64,000 nt of DNA from Schaalia odontolytica. GTDB taxonomy: Bacteria > Actinomycetota > Actinomycetes > Actinomycetales > Actinomycetaceae. Shown piece by piece: positions 7,616 to 16,798 of this stretch. A program made the position numbers and the translations under genes. The notes under the pieces are model-generated. The model was not told the DNA's origin and made no database searches. It saw only the letters and a list, made by a program, of their open reading frames with translations. Position 1 is the stretch's first letter. Each line of letters begins with the position of its first letter. The stretch is from NCBI RefSeq assembly GCF_031191545.1, contig NZ_CP133472.1, positions 248,001 to 312,000 of the forward strand, written 5' to 3'.

Positions 7616-8752
7616 TCAGCGCAAACCGAGCGGGCGCTCGCCGGCCTCAGTGAGGAGTTCGTTGAGCAGGTCCGGGTAGGACAGGCCCGAGGCCGCCCAC
7701 ATCTGCGGGTACATCGAGATGGGGGTGAAACCGGGCATTGTGTTCACTTCGTTGATGATGACGGTGTCGGTGGCCTCGTCGAGGAAAAAGTCGACGCGGG
7801 CCAGACCCTCGCACTCAAGGGCATCGAAGGCGCGCCAGGCGGTCGCGCGGATACGTTCGGCGTACTCGGGCGCGACGTCGGCCGGGCAGGACAGGCCAAC
7901 AACGTCGTCGACGTACTTGTGCTCGTAGTCGTAGAACTCTCCCTCGGGGACGACGATCTCGCCCAGGGGCGCGGTTCCGCTGCGCCAGTCGGAGCGCGAG
8001 CCGAGGACACCGCACTCGACCTCGCGACCCGAGATGGAGGCCTCGACGATGATGCGCGGGTCGTGGTTCGCGGCCTCCTTGATAGCCACGGGCAGGTCTT
8101 CGCGGCAGGTGACGCGCGAGATACCGACCGAGGAACCGGCGCGGCAGGGCTTGACGAAGACGGGGAAGCCGAGGCGCTCGATACGGTCCATGCAGGCGGT
8201 GGCGTCGGTGTCCCACTGACGGGCGGTGACCAGCTCCCACCGGCCCACGTCGATGCCGGCGGCGGCCAGGACGGTCTTGGTCAGGTGCTTGTCCATGGAC
8301 ACAGCCGAGGAGGTCACGCCGCAGCCCACGTAGCGCACGCCGGCCATCTCGAAGAGACCCTGAATGGTGCCATCCTCGCCGTAGGGGCCGTGCAGCAGCG
8401 GGAAGACGATGTCCACGTGACCCAGGTCTTCGACGCCCACGACGCGAGAGTCCGAAGCATCCGGATCGCCGTCGTAGCTGAGTTCGACGAGGTTACCCGC
8501 TCCCGGCGTCAGGGCGACGCGGGTCGATCCAGCGGTGACGGACTGGCCCTTCCCATCCTTGAATTCCAGCGCCGAGGGGTCGTCGGCGACGCGCACCCAC
8601 TGGCCGTCGCGCGTGATTCCCAGCGGGATCACGTCCCACTTGGTGCGGTCGATAGCAGTCAGGATGCCGGCGGCCGTCGAGCACGAGATCTCATGTTCGG
8701 AAGAGCGCCCACCGAAGACGATGAGGACACGAGGGCGAGAAAATGCAGTCAT
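7616..8752 (-). CDS. ddl: D-alanine--D-alanine ligase
   Basis: ATP-grasp enzyme (378 aa) joining two D-Ala for peptidoglycan precursors in the cytoplasm. VFGGRSSEHEIS at the N-terminus is the family signature. LLHGPYGEDG lies in the N domain, VFVKPCRAGSS in the ATP-grasp core, and INEVNTMPGFT carries the Mg ligands and C-terminal active-site loop. ATG at 8752 begins MTAFSRPRVL. There is no Shine-Dalgarno, but TAGTCT lies seven bases before the ATG, so the gene looks leaderless. The frame is open further upstream into gpsA, but that extension has no support. It is followed by the ATP-grasp orphan gene. Confidence 0.95.
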   Translation of the reverse strand: MTAFSRPRVLIVFGGRSSEHEISCSTAAGILTAIDRTKWDVIPLGITRDGQWVRVADDPSALEFKDGKGQSVTAGSTRVALTPGAGNLVELSYDGDPDASDSRVVGVEDLGHVDIVFPLLHGPYGEDGTIQGLFEMAGVRYVGCGVTSSAVSMDKHLTKTVLAAAGIDVGRWELVTARQWDTDATACMDRIERLGFPVFVKPCRAGSSVGISRVTCREDLPVAIKEAANHDPRIIVEASISGREVECGVLGSRSDWRSGTAPLGEIVVPEGEFYDYEHKYVDDVVGLSCPADVAPEYAERIRATAWRAFDALECEGLARVDFFLDEATDTVIINEVNTMPGFTPISMYPQMWAASGLSYPDLLNELLTEAGERPLGLR

Positions 8753-8759
8753 GGGTCCA

Positions 8760-8765
8760 AGACTA
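8760..8765 (-). promoter_or_regulatory. -10 box of a leaderless ddl transcript
   Basis: TAGTCT on the minus strand ends seven bases before the ddl ATG, and no ribosome binding site fits in between. Confidence 0.5.
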
Positions 8766-8802
8766 CCGCGCGACAGGTGCCTCACGCCCACGTGCACGGC
8801 GT

Positions 8803-9822
8803 TTAGACTAGCTCGATCTTCCAGCCGTCCATCTTTTGGGGGCGGGCGAGCAGCATACGGCCCATGTCCTCGATGCTGGCGCGTCCCTCGACGACCTCGA
8901 CAACGGCACCGGTGATCGGCATGTCGACGCCAACGGAGGCCGCGACCTGGAGGATCGGGGAGGCCGATGCGACGCCCTCGACGACACCCGGGGACAGTGC
9001 CAGGGCCTCGGCGAGGCCCATGCCGGATCCCAGGCGATGGCCGAGGGAGAAGTTGCGCGACAGGCGCGAGGAACACGTAGCCACCAGGTCGCCGATGCCG
9101 GACAGTCCCGCGAAGGTCGCGGGGTCCGCGCCGAGCGCAGTTCCGAGGCGCGTCATTTCCGCCAGACCGCGGGTGATGAGGGTCGAACGCGTGTTGATGC
9201 CCAGGCCCATGCCCTCAGCCGCGCCGATCGCGACCGCTATGACGTTCTTCGTGGCGCCCGCCATCTCAGTGCCCACGACGTCGGTAGACACGTAGGGGCG
9301 GAAGTAGGAATTGTGGCAAGCCTTCGCGATCTCTTTGGCAAGCTCGACGTCGTGAGCGGCCACGACCGTGGCCGTGGGCTGGCGATCCGCGATCTCGCGC
9401 GAAAGGTTCGGGCCAGACAGCACGGCGATGCGGCTGCTCGGCACGCCCGAGGCCTCGGCAATGATGTCATCGACGCGCTTAAGGGATCCGAGCTCAAGGC
9501 CCTTGGCCAGGGACAGGAGTGCGACGTCGGGCGAGAAGTACCCGCGTGCGGCGCTCAGGGTGGCACGCACGGCCTTGACGGGCACGGCCACGACGACGAG
9601 CTCGCAGCTACTGACGGCCTCGGCGATGTCGGTGGTCGCGCTAATGCGCTCCGACAGCGCAATTCCCGGCAAATACGTCGGATTCTCGCCCCCGTTGATG
9701 AACGAGATCGTGTCGGCGGTACGCCCCCACATGGTCACGGTCACGCCCGCGTCGGCGAGGACCTGCGCAAACGTCGTTCCCCACGCGCCCGTTCCCAGGA
9801 CCGCTGCTGTTGTCATACTCAT
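8803..9822 (-). CDS. gpsA: Glycerol-3-phosphate dehydrogenase [NAD(P)+]
   Basis: Cytosolic enzyme (339 aa) reducing dihydroxyacetone phosphate to sn-glycerol 3-phosphate, the backbone for phospholipids. The Rossmann motif VLGTGAWGTTFA is near residues 8-19. SLAKGLE contains the catalytic-region lysine, and LSGPNLSREIA and GLSGIGDLVATC are family blocks. ATG at 9822 has GGGAGG five bases upstream. The neighbours are a phospholipid acyltransferase and a lipid kinase (one gene away), which matches a membrane-lipid role. Confidence 0.95.
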   Translation of the reverse strand: MSMTTAAVLGTGAWGTTFAQVLADAGVTVTMWGRTADTISFINGGENPTYLPGIALSERISATTDIAEAVSSCELVVVAVPVKAVRATLSAARGYFSPDVALLSLAKGLELGSLKRVDDIIAEASGVPSSRIAVLSGPNLSREIADRQPTATVVAAHDVELAKEIAKACHNSYFRPYVSTDVVGTEMAGATKNVIAVAIGAAEGMGLGINTRSTLITRGLAEMTRLGTALGADPATFAGLSGIGDLVATCSSRLSRNFSLGHRLGSGMGLAEALALSPGVVEGVASASPILQVAASVGVDMPITGAVVEVVEGRASIEDMGRMLLARPQKMDGWKIELV

Positions 9823-9884
9823 CGAGACCTCCCTGTCGAGGCCATTCTACTAGGATTGAAACAACCGACCCACCAGGAGGAACC

Positions 9885-10538
9885 GTGTCTCAGCGTCGAG
9901 TCCGCACCCGTGTCGCGAGCACGGCAGCCTGCCTCGCGCTACTCGGCGCATGCGCGCCCGGGGGAACCACGGACTCGCCTCCCTCAGCGACTTCCTCGCC
10001 GAGCGCTTCCCACTCCCCCACGGCGTCTACGAGCGCGAGCGCAACTGCGCAGACGACTCCCACGTCCGAGCCGGGACTGGACGAGACGAGGCCGATCAAC
10101 GCCGACAATTGGATGTCGAGCGTCGAGGGGTTGGCACCGGTGCGATCGGATGATCCGGCTAAGGCTCTGGCACTCACGGGGATTCGCGCAGCGTCACACG
10201 AGGGTTTCACTCGCGTGGTGCTCGAGTTTGCGGGCGAGGGCACTCCGGGAGTATGGCGTGCCACGTGGACGGATGAGGCCTTCGAGCAGGGCCGAGGCCT
10301 GCCCATCCAGGTCGAGGGCGGCGCGGTCCTGGAGCTGATCATCAACGGAACGCCGATGACGGGCTCCGAGAACCGCTACCCGGGCGGGACGCACACGCGC
10401 GTCGGCGACCTGGATGTCGTCTCGGATGGCACCTTCGAGGACAACACGCACGTGATCATCGGGGCACCGACCGCGCGCCAGTTTCAGATCGGCTTCCTCT
10501 CTGACCCGGTGCGCATGGTCGTCGATATCCGCGATTAG
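9885..10538 (+). CDS. Secreted lipoprotein with AMIN-like domain
   Basis: A 217-aa exported lipoprotein. An Arg-rich n-region (SQRRVRTR) and hydrophobic stretch lead to the lipobox LLGAC (Cys at about 23), then a low-complexity Ser/Thr/Pro linker to about residue 75. The folded part contains GFTRVVLEF and ends MVVDIRD, a pattern typical of AMIN-like domains in actinobacterial lipoproteins. GTG at 9885 is chosen because AGGAGG lies four bases upstream and the signal peptide begins there. It is divergent from gpsA and converges with the acyltransferase, overlapping its 3' end by four bases. The function is probably envelope-associated but not known. Confidence 0.8.
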   Translation: MSQRRVRTRVASTAACLALLGACAPGGTTDSPPSATSSPSASHSPTASTSASATAQTTPTSEPGLDETRPINADNWMSSVEGLAPVRSDDPAKALALTGIRAASHEGFTRVVLEFAGEGTPGVWRATWTDEAFEQGRGLPIQVEGGAVLELIINGTPMTGSENRYPGGTHTRVGDLDVVSDGTFEDNTHVIIGAPTARQFQIGFLSDPVRMVVDIRD

Positions 10539-11308
10539 CCCTTCTTGCCGGCCTTCTTCGCTTTCTTGGCCGCCTTGGCGAGTTCGCCCTCCCACCACGG
10601 ACCGGCCTGCGTGGCGGGGTCCCACACCTTCTCGGGGACGGGCAGGCCACGCAGCTTGCCCACGCCCGCGCGCACGGCATCACTGATGCGCCTGGTCGCT
10701 TCGTTGACGGCCTCGTGGTCCTGCGAGCCGGCGGGGCCCATCAGATCCGACAGGTCGACCGGTTCACCAAAGTGGTAGGAGATGCGCCGCCCCGGGCGCA
10801 TGTCAATCCCCTTGGCGTTGTAGGGGTCCATGATGTCCTGCGGCCCCCACTGCGACACGGGAATGACGGGCACGCCGGTGTCCAGAGCCAGGCGCGCGGC
10901 ACCGGACTTGAATTCCATGGGCCACTGGTCGGGGTCGCGGGTGAGGGTGCCTTCGGGGAAGATACCGACGACCTCGCCCGCCTTTAGCGCCTCCCGGGTG
11001 GGGGCCAGGACGGCGGACGGGTTGGAGTCGCGATTGACGGGAATCAGGCCCATTCCCCTAATGATCCAGCCGAAGAGCGGCACGGAAAACATTGACTTCT
11101 TCGCCAGGAATCGCACGGCGGTATCGCGCTTCATGAAGTACCAGCACAGGCACAGCGGGTCGACATTCGACAGGTGGTTGGGCACCAGGAGATAGCCGCC
11201 GGAGGTCGGCAGGTTCTCTTCACCGCTGACGGTGAACTTGATCCAGGGCGTCATGATGGGCGTCAGGACACCCTTCGCGAAGGAATAAAAGCCGGAGACA
11301 GCACTCAT
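10535..11308 (-). CDS. 1-acyl-sn-glycerol-3-phosphate acyltransferase family protein
   Basis: PlsC-type acyltransferase (257 aa) likely converting lysophosphatidic acid to phosphatidic acid at the membrane. The HX4D motif is in NHLSNVDPL, the phosphate-binding motif is FPEGTLTR, and VPVIPVSQWG matches the fourth acyltransferase block. The C-terminus is Lys-rich (KAAKKAKKAGKKG). ATG at 11308 is preceded by TAGAAT six bases upstream and no Shine-Dalgarno, so it is probably leaderless. Several actinobacterial PlsC paralogues exist, so the exact substrate is unsure. Confidence 0.88.
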   Translation of the reverse strand: MSAVSGFYSFAKGVLTPIMTPWIKFTVSGEENLPTSGGYLLVPNHLSNVDPLCLCWYFMKRDTAVRFLAKKSMFSVPLFGWIIRGMGLIPVNRDSNPSAVLAPTREALKAGEVVGIFPEGTLTRDPDQWPMEFKSGAARLALDTGVPVIPVSQWGPQDIMDPYNAKGIDMRPGRRISYHFGEPVDLSDLMGPAGSQDHEAVNEATRRISDAVRAGVGKLRGLPVPEKVWDPATQAGPWWEGELAKAAKKAKKAGKKG

Positions 11309-11314
11309 GGTTTC

Positions 11315-11320
11315 ATTCTA
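11315..11320 (-). promoter_or_regulatory. -10 box of a leaderless acyltransferase gene
   Basis: TAGAAT on the minus strand, six bases before the ATG. Confidence 0.55.
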
Positions 11321-11360
11321 CGGGGAGCGCACGACGAGCGCGCACGCCCCGAGCGTGACG

Positions 11361-12305
11361 TCACACGAGGACAGAGACGACTCCCGGAGCAACCTCCACG
11401 GTGAAGGGAATAGACGCGATGTGATCTCCGTCCGCCATGGCTACTATTCCGGCCGGCGCGGCGAAGGAGACCGCGCGTGCCTTCTCCACTTCGATCGCTG
11501 GGTGCGCCTTCGCGCGGCCAGCGACGACGCGGGCGAGCACCGGCAGGGCACGAGAGACGGGAATAGGGCCCACGTGACACACTTCGAGAACGCCGTCGCT
11601 CATGTCGGAGGACTCCACCAGGGTGATGCCGCCGCCGAAGCGCCCGGAGTTCGACACGGAGGCGATCCAGCCACCCATGTTGCGCTCATGCCCGTCCACG
11701 GTGGCCACGACATCCGTGGGCTGGTGCGAGGCCAGGGCCGCGAAAGCACCGTAGCCGTAGGCCAGCGGCCCAGACGTCAGGGAGGACTCGTTGGCGAGGA
11801 TATTCGCGCGCGCGTCCAGGCCGATCGACACGACGCCGAGGGCGAGGCGCACACCCTCGCGCGAACGCACCCACATGCCGTCCAACGGCCTGATCCGAGA
11901 GGCCAGCCAATCCGAGGAGTCGGCCTGGGGAGCGGCGGAAGAAAGACCCTGAGGAGCAAGCGATCGCGCTCGCACCAGCGGATCTGTGCCAATACCGAGG
12001 GCTCGACACAGGTCGTTGCCGCGCCCGCCCGGCATGGGGACAAAGACCGCGTCAGATTCGTGGCATCCGCGCGCCACCGCACCCAGGTACCCGTCCCCGC
12101 CCAGGGCGGCGACGAACGAGGCCGGGGCCACCTCGCCGGCAATTGCCGCCGGGTCGTCGCCGGGAGTCGTTAGCCGAACTGCGACCTCCCAGCCGCCGCC
12201 GCGCAGGATGCGCACGATGCGCGGGCCCAGACGCACGCTTCGACCACCCGCCGACATCGACGAGACCAGCAGCATGATGCTGCGTCGCACGCCCGGCACG
12301 GCCAT
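11361..12305 (-). CDS. Diacylglycerol kinase-family lipid kinase
   Basis: A 314-aa protein with the DAGK catalytic fold. The ATP-binding segment shows VAALGGDGYLGAVA (GGDG motif) and PGGRGNDLCRALG, both hallmarks of the family. The beta-sandwich C-terminal part ends in MADGDH and VEVAPGVVSVLV. The start is set at ATG 12305, two codons past the murA stop; a longer frame would overlap murA. It is probably co-transcribed with murA, which lies just upstream. The lipid substrate could be diacylglycerol, undecaprenol or sphingoid, and sequence alone does not decide. Confidence 0.82.
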   Translation of the reverse strand: MAVPGVRRSIMLLVSSMSAGGRSVRLGPRIVRILRGGGWEVAVRLTTPGDDPAAIAGEVAPASFVAALGGDGYLGAVARGCHESDAVFVPMPGGRGNDLCRALGIGTDPLVRARSLAPQGLSSAAPQADSSDWLASRIRPLDGMWVRSREGVRLALGVVSIGLDARANILANESSLTSGPLAYGYGAFAALASHQPTDVVATVDGHERNMGGWIASVSNSGRFGGGITLVESSDMSDGVLEVCHVGPIPVSRALPVLARVVAGRAKAHPAIEVEKARAVSFAAPAGIVAMADGDHIASIPFTVEVAPGVVSVLV

Positions 12306-12309
12306 GGTC

Positions 12310-13635
12310 TCAGGCATCCAGGTAGCGCACGCGAGCATCCAGTTGGTGAAGCTTGCGCGTGAAGTGCTCGTATCCGCGCGAAATAACGTCGATGCCGGAC
12401 ACGGTGGAGGTGCCCGAAGCCGCGAGGGCCGCGATCAGGTGAGAGAAGCCGCCACGCAGATCCGGAACCACGATGTCCGCGCTGTACAGTCGGGTCGGAC
12501 CCGAGATGACGGCCGAGTGATAGTAGTTCTTCTGGCCGAAGCGGCAGGGCGTTCCACCCAGGCACTCGCGGTAGACCTGAATGTTCGCGCCCATCTTGCG
12601 CAGCGCCTCGGTGAAGCCGAAACGATTCTCGTACACGGTCTCGTGAACGATCGATAGGCCCTCAGCCTGGGTGAGAGCCACGACGAGGGGCTGCTGCCAG
12701 TCCGTCATGAAACCCGGGTGCACGGCCGTCTCGAGGGCGATCGAGTGCAGCGGCTCGCCCGGGTGGTAGAAGCGGATGCCGTCGGTGTCGATATCGAAGG
12801 CTCCACCCACCTTGCGGAAGGTGTTGAGGAAGGTCGTCATATCGGGCTGGTGAGCGCCGCGCACGTAGATGTCGCCCTGGGTGGCCAGGGCGGCCGCGGC
12901 CCAGGAGGCGGCTTCGATGCGGTCCGGCAGGGCGGTGTGACGGTAGCCGGACAGCTTGGCAACGCCCTCGATGCGGATCGTGCGGTCGGTGTCCACGGAG
13001 ATGATCGCGCCCATCTTCTGCAGGACGTTGATGAGGTCGAGGATCTCCGGCTCGATGGCCGCGCCCTTGAGCGTCGTGATGCCCTCGTTGCGCACGGCAG
13101 TCAGCAGCGTCTGCTCGGTCGCGCCAACGGACGGGAAGGGCAGTTCGATGATCGCGCCGTGCAGGCCGGAAGCGGGGCGCTTGATGTGCACGCCGTCGGG
13201 CTGCTTGTCGACGATCGCGCCGAACTTACGCAGCGTTTCCAGGTGGAAGTCGATGGGACGACCGCCGATCGCGCAGCCACCCAGCTCCGGAATGAAGGCC
13301 TCGCCCAGCTGGTGCAATAGCGGGCCACAGAACAGGATCGGGATACGCGAGGCACCCGCGAGGGTGTCAATGTCCGAACGGGACGCGATCTTGACGTTGG
13401 AGGGATCCATGCGCAGCGTGCCGCGATCCTGATCGAAGTCGATCTGAACCCCGTGCAAGCTCAGCAGGTCCGAGACCACGTCGGTGTCGCGGATGAGCGG
13501 CACGTTGTAGAGCTCGGAGGGGGTGTCGGCGAGCAGCGACGCAACCATCGCCTTGGGGACGAAGTTCTTCGCGCCGCGCACCGTGATCTCACCGCGCAGC
13601 GGATGGCCGCCCTCGACCTGAAGGATGGATGACAT
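12310..13635 (-). CDS. murA: UDP-N-acetylglucosamine 1-carboxyvinyltransferase
   Basis: First committed enzyme of peptidoglycan synthesis (441 aa); it transfers enolpyruvate from PEP to UDP-GlcNAc. The N-terminus has GEITVRGAKNFVPKAM, with the conserved KN pair. The active-site loop GGCAIGGRPID keeps the Cys that forms the PEP adduct and is the fosfomycin target. PDRIEAASW is near the middle, and DLRGGFSHLIAALA is the C-terminal signature. ATG at 13635 has GAGGAG five bases upstream. It is upstream of the lipid kinase gene and downstream of the leuCD terminator. Confidence 0.94.
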   Translation of the reverse strand: MSSILQVEGGHPLRGEITVRGAKNFVPKAMVASLLADTPSELYNVPLIRDTDVVSDLLSLHGVQIDFDQDRGTLRMDPSNVKIASRSDIDTLAGASRIPILFCGPLLHQLGEAFIPELGGCAIGGRPIDFHLETLRKFGAIVDKQPDGVHIKRPASGLHGAIIELPFPSVGATEQTLLTAVRNEGITTLKGAAIEPEILDLINVLQKMGAIISVDTDRTIRIEGVAKLSGYRHTALPDRIEAASWAAAALATQGDIYVRGAHQPDMTTFLNTFRKVGGAFDIDTDGIRFYHPGEPLHSIALETAVHPGFMTDWQQPLVVALTQAEGLSIVHETVYENRFGFTEALRKMGANIQVYRECLGGTPCRFGQKNYYHSAVISGPTRLYSADIVVPDLRGGFSHLIAALAASGTSTVSGIDVISRGYEHFTRKLHQLDARVRYLDA

Positions 13636-13657
13636 GAGTGCTCCTCACTATGACGTA

Positions 13658-13690
13658 ACTGGCCCCTACTCTAGCTAGGTAGGGGCCAGT
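13658..13690 (-). terminator. Terminator of the leuCD operon
   Basis: Perfect 12-bp arms ACTGGCCCCTAC and GTAGGGGCCAGT enclose a 9-nt loop. It lies 13 bp past the leuD stop codon and before murA. Confidence 0.8.
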
Positions 13691-13703
13691 GTGCGCAGTG
13701 CTT

Positions 13704-14336
13704 TCAGTCGCGAGCGGACACAACTTCTTCCTTGGGTAAGAATTTCGCCGGGAGCGTGCGCGGCTTGAATGAGGGGCGCGCGGCCTCGTAAGCTGCGATC
13801 TCGTCCTCGTGGCGCAGAGTCAGTGCGATGTCGTCCAGACCTTCCATGAGGGTCCAGCGCACGTAGTCGTCGATCTGGAAGGTGCCGGAGATCGCACCGA
13901 CGCGCCAGGTCTTATCCTCCAGGCTGACGGTCACCTCCGTGCCGGGTTCGGCCTCGAGTAGCTTCCACAGGGACTCGCAGTCCTCCTGGGAGATGATGCC
14001 GGTGACCAGGCCCTGCTTGCCGGAGTTTCCACGGAAAATATCGGCGAACTTGGGAGCCAACACGACACGGAAGCCGTAGTCCTTGAGCGCCCACACGGCG
14101 TGTTCACGTGAGGAGCCCGTTCCGAAGTCGGGTCCGGCGATGAGGACGGAACCGTTCTTGTAGGCATCCTGGTTGAGGATGAACTCCGGGTCGTTGCGCC
14201 ACGCGGCGAAGAGGGCGTCCTCGAAGCCCGTGCGTGTCACGCGCTTGAGGTAGACGGCGGGGATGATCTGGTCGGTATCGACGTTGGAGCGGCGCAGCGG
14301 GACGCCGATGCCGGTATGGGTGATGAACTTTTCCAT
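13704..14336 (-). CDS. leuD: 3-isopropylmalate dehydratase small subunit
   Basis: Small swivelling subunit (210 aa) of isopropylmalate isomerase, which converts 2- to 3-isopropylmalate in leucine synthesis. The conserved [20 protein letters not shown] opening, the [13 protein letters not shown] phosphate-binding motif and NSGKQGLV are visible. It sits 74 bp after leuC on the same strand; the leuC-leuD gap holds a GC-rich hairpin with GACGAGGCC. It is co-transcribed with leuC. Confidence 0.95.
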   Translation of the reverse strand: MEKFITHTGIGVPLRRSNVDTDQIIPAVYLKRVTRTGFEDALFAAWRNDPEFILNQDAYKNGSVLIAGPDFGTGSSREHAVWALKDYGFRVVLAPKFADIFRGNSGKQGLVTGIISQEDCESLWKLLEAEPGTEVTVSLEDKTWRVGAISGTFQIDDYVRWTLMEGLDDIALTLRHEDEIAAYEAARPSFKPRTLPAKFLPKEEVVSARD

Positions 14337-14410
14337 GGTGCGTCAGTCTTTTCTTCCGTGGGGGACGAGGCCGGGGCCCTCCCCCGCTGTCGGGTGTCGG
14401 AGGGCGGTCC

Positions 14411-15811
14411 TCAGAGATCGGCCGGGGAGGACAGGGTGCCTCGCACGGCGGTGGCTGCCGCGACGAGCGGGGACACCAGGTGCGTGCGGCTGCCCTTGCC
14501 CTGGCGGCCTTCGAAGTTACGGTTGGAGGTGGAGGCCGAACGGTCTCCAGCGTTCATCGTGTCGGGGTTCATGCCCAGGCACATGGAGCAACCGGCGTTG
14601 CGCCATTCGGCGCCGAACTCGGTGAAGATCTTGTCGAGGCCCTCGGCCTCGGCCTGGAGGCGCACCCGGGCGGAGCCGGGCACGACCATGACGCGCACGC
14701 CGTCGGCCTTGCGGCGGCCCTTGAAGATACCAGCCGCGGCGCGCAGATCTTCGATGCGCCCGTTCGTGCAGCTGCCGATGAAGACCGTGTTCACGGCGAT
14801 ATCGCGCATCGGGGTGCCGGCCGTGAGGTCCATGTATTCGAGGGCGCGTTCGGCGGCAGCGCGGGCCGTCTCGTCGGCGAAGTCCTCGGGGCCGGGGACC
14901 GTTGCGGACAGCGGGACGCCCTGGCCGGGGTTGGTGCCCCAGGTGACGAAGGGCTCGATGTCGGCTGCCTCGAGGACAACCTCGGCATCGAAGACCGCGT
15001 CCTCGTCGGAGGCCAGGGAGGACCAGTATTCGACGGCGCGATCCCATTCCTCGCCCTCGGGCGCGTGGGGGCGGCCCTTGATGTAATCGAAAGTCGTCTG
15101 GTCGGGGGCGATCATGCCTGCGCGGGCACCCGCCTCGATCGACATGTTGCAGATCGTCATGCGGCCCTCCATGGAGAGCTCACGGATCGCCTGGCCGCGG
15201 TACTCCAGGACGTAACCCTGGCCGCCACCGGTGCCGATCTTGGCGATGACGGCGAGGATGATGTCCTTGGCAGTCGATCCCTGGGGAAGGGAGCCGTTGA
15301 CGGTGATCGCCATGGTCTTGAACGGTGCCATCGGCAGTGTCTGCGTCGCGAGCACGTGTTCGACCTGGCTAGTGCCAATGCCGAAGGCCAGCGCGCCGAA
15401 CGCACCGTGCGTGGAGGTGTGGGAGTCTCCGCAGACGATGGTCATGCCGGGTTGGGTGAGGCCCAGCTGGGGACCAACAACGTGGACGATGCCCTGGTCG
15501 GCGTCACCCAGGGAATGCAGACGCACGCCAAACTCCTCGGCGTTCTTGCGCAGCGTCTCAATCTGAGTGCGGCTCGTGATGTCCGCGATGGGCAGGTCGA
15601 TGTTGACCGTGGGCGTGTTGTGGTCCTCGGTGGCGATCGTCAGATCGGGACGACGCACCTGGCGTCCAGCGAGGCGCAGCCCCTCGAAGGCCTGGGGGCT
15701 CGTCACCTCGTGGACGAGGTGGAGGTCAATGAATAGCAGGTCGGGGGCACCATTGACCCCCTTGGATACGATGTGGTCACGCCACACTTTCTCCGCCATC
15801 GTTCCAGTCAT
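14411..15811 (-). CDS. leuC: 3-isopropylmalate dehydratase large subunit
   Basis: Aconitase-family large subunit (466 aa). It binds a 4Fe-4S cluster through Cys residues in GSCTNGR and in [14 protein letters not shown]-type sequence ([15 protein letters not shown]) and the closing NRNFEGRQG are family signatures. ATG at 15811 has AGGAGG four bases upstream. It is divergent from the IclR-type regulator gene. In related actinobacteria that regulator (NdgR/LtbR) controls leuCD, so the shared 170-bp gap is the likely control region. Confidence 0.95.
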   Translation of the reverse strand: MTGTMAEKVWRDHIVSKGVNGAPDLLFIDLHLVHEVTSPQAFEGLRLAGRQVRRPDLTIATEDHNTPTVNIDLPIADITSRTQIETLRKNAEEFGVRLHSLGDADQGIVHVVGPQLGLTQPGMTIVCGDSHTSTHGAFGALAFGIGTSQVEHVLATQTLPMAPFKTMAITVNGSLPQGSTAKDIILAVIAKIGTGGGQGYVLEYRGQAIRELSMEGRMTICNMSIEAGARAGMIAPDQTTFDYIKGRPHAPEGEEWDRAVEYWSSLASDEDAVFDAEVVLEAADIEPFVTWGTNPGQGVPLSATVPGPEDFADETARAAAERALEYMDLTAGTPMRDIAVNTVFIGSCTNGRIEDLRAAAGIFKGRRKADGVRVMVVPGSARVRLQAEAEGLDKIFTEFGAEWRNAGCSMCLGMNPDTMNAGDRSASTSNRNFEGRQGKGSRTHLVSPLVAAATAVRGTLSSPADL

Positions 15812-15947
15812 TGTTCCTCCTCTGGGCTCCTTTTTGGAGACACGGTGTCAGTCGGGCTTCGCACCCAATGGAACCGCCTTAGCCGCCGTGCGACTCGCTG
15901 ATCTCACGTCTCGGACACCGGTTTGAGCGGTTTCACTATCCGACGAC

Positions 15948-15976
15948 TTGCCATCTCAAAGACTGAGATATTAAAT
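15948..15976 (+). promoter_or_regulatory. Promoter and palindromic operator of the IclR-type regulator
   Basis: TTGCCA (15948-15953) and TTAAAT (15971-15976) are 17 bp apart and read toward the regulator gene, whose ATG begins seven bases later. The spacer holds a perfect inverted repeat ATCTCA-AAGAC-TGAGAT (15953-15969). A protein bound there would block the promoter, so autoregulation is a reasonable inference. Confidence 0.6.
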
Positions 15977-15982
15977 AGTTGT

Positions 15983-16720
15983 ATGGAAGAGCAAACATCC
16001 AGTGGCGTCGGCGTTCTCGACAAGGCTGCGCTGGTTCTCAGCGCGCTTGAAGCCGGACCCGCCACCCTCGCCCAACTCGTTTCCAGCACGGGGCTCGCTC
16101 GCCCCACCGCCCACCGACTGGCCGTCGCCCTTGAGTATCACCGCATGGTCGCCCGCGACATGCAGGGACGTTTCATTCTGGGGCCCCGACTGCAGGAACT
16201 TTCCTCGGCCGCCGGCGAAGATCGCCTGCTCCAGGCCTCCATGCCGGTCCTTCAGGCGCTGCGCGACCACACGAAGGAATCCTCCCAGCTCTTCCGCCGC
16301 CAGGGCGATTACCGCGTGTGCGTGGCCGCCTCCGAACGTGAAATGGGCCTGCGCGACTCGATCCCCGTGGGCGCAACGCTCTCCATGAGCGCAGGCTCTG
16401 CCGCCCAGGTCCTGCTCGCTTGGGAAGAGCCCGATCGCCTGCACCGCGGCCTGTACGGCGCCTCCTTCAACGCGACCATGCTCTCCGAGGTGCGTCGCCG
16501 CGGCTGGGCACAGTCCGTGGGCGAGCGCGAACCCGGCGTAGCCTCGGTCTCCGCTCCCGTGCGTGGCCCCTCGGGCCGCGTCCTGGCAGCCCTGTCCATC
16601 TCCGGACCCATCGATCGCATGGGCCGCCAGCCCGGACGCCAGCACGGCCCCTCCGTGATGGCAGCTGCCAACAGGCTCACCGAGTTTCTCTCCACCGTTG
16701 AGGAAGCGGCGGACCTGTAA
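15983..16720 (+). CDS. IclR-family transcriptional regulator, NdgR/LtbR type
   Basis: A 245-aa DNA-binding regulator. The N-terminal winged helix-turn-helix covers about residues 10-70 (ALVLSALEAGPATLAQLVSS, then GLARPTAHRLAVAL). A GAF-like effector domain follows, containing SAGSAAQVLLAW and the closing block SVSAPVRG, then SGRVLAALSISGP. ATG at 15983 appears leaderless: no Shine-Dalgarno, with a -10 box six bases upstream. Divergence from leuCD is the arrangement known for NdgR/LtbR, which controls leucine synthesis genes in streptomycetes and corynebacteria. The assignment rests on family plus position. Confidence 0.88.
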   Translation: MEEQTSSGVGVLDKAALVLSALEAGPATLAQLVSSTGLARPTAHRLAVALEYHRMVARDMQGRFILGPRLQELSSAAGEDRLLQASMPVLQALRDHTKESSQLFRRQGDYRVCVAASEREMGLRDSIPVGATLSMSAGSAAQVLLAWEEPDRLHRGLYGASFNATMLSEVRRRGWAQSVGEREPGVASVSAPVRGPSGRVLAALSISGPIDRMGRQPGRQHGPSVMAAANRLTEFLSTVEEAADL

Positions 16721-16740
16721 GACGCACGAGCGCACAACGC

Positions 16741-16785
16741 AAACGGGTGGGCCGGGACGAATGAATCGTCCCGGCCCACCCGTTT
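16741..16785. terminator. Strong bidirectional terminator
   Basis: A perfect 20-bp stem (16741-16760 against 16766-16785; AAACGGGTGGGCCGGGACGA) with a 5-nt loop, ending in A- and T-runs. It separates the convergent regulator and pullulanase genes. Confidence 0.92.
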
Positions 16786-16798
16786 GGGTACCTACGCG

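Noticed and set aside
14480-15736. Long plus-strand frame opposite leuC and similar ones opposite ilvD, tig and the pullulanase
   Set aside because: Shadow frames of high-GC genes; the sense products are well-known enzymes.
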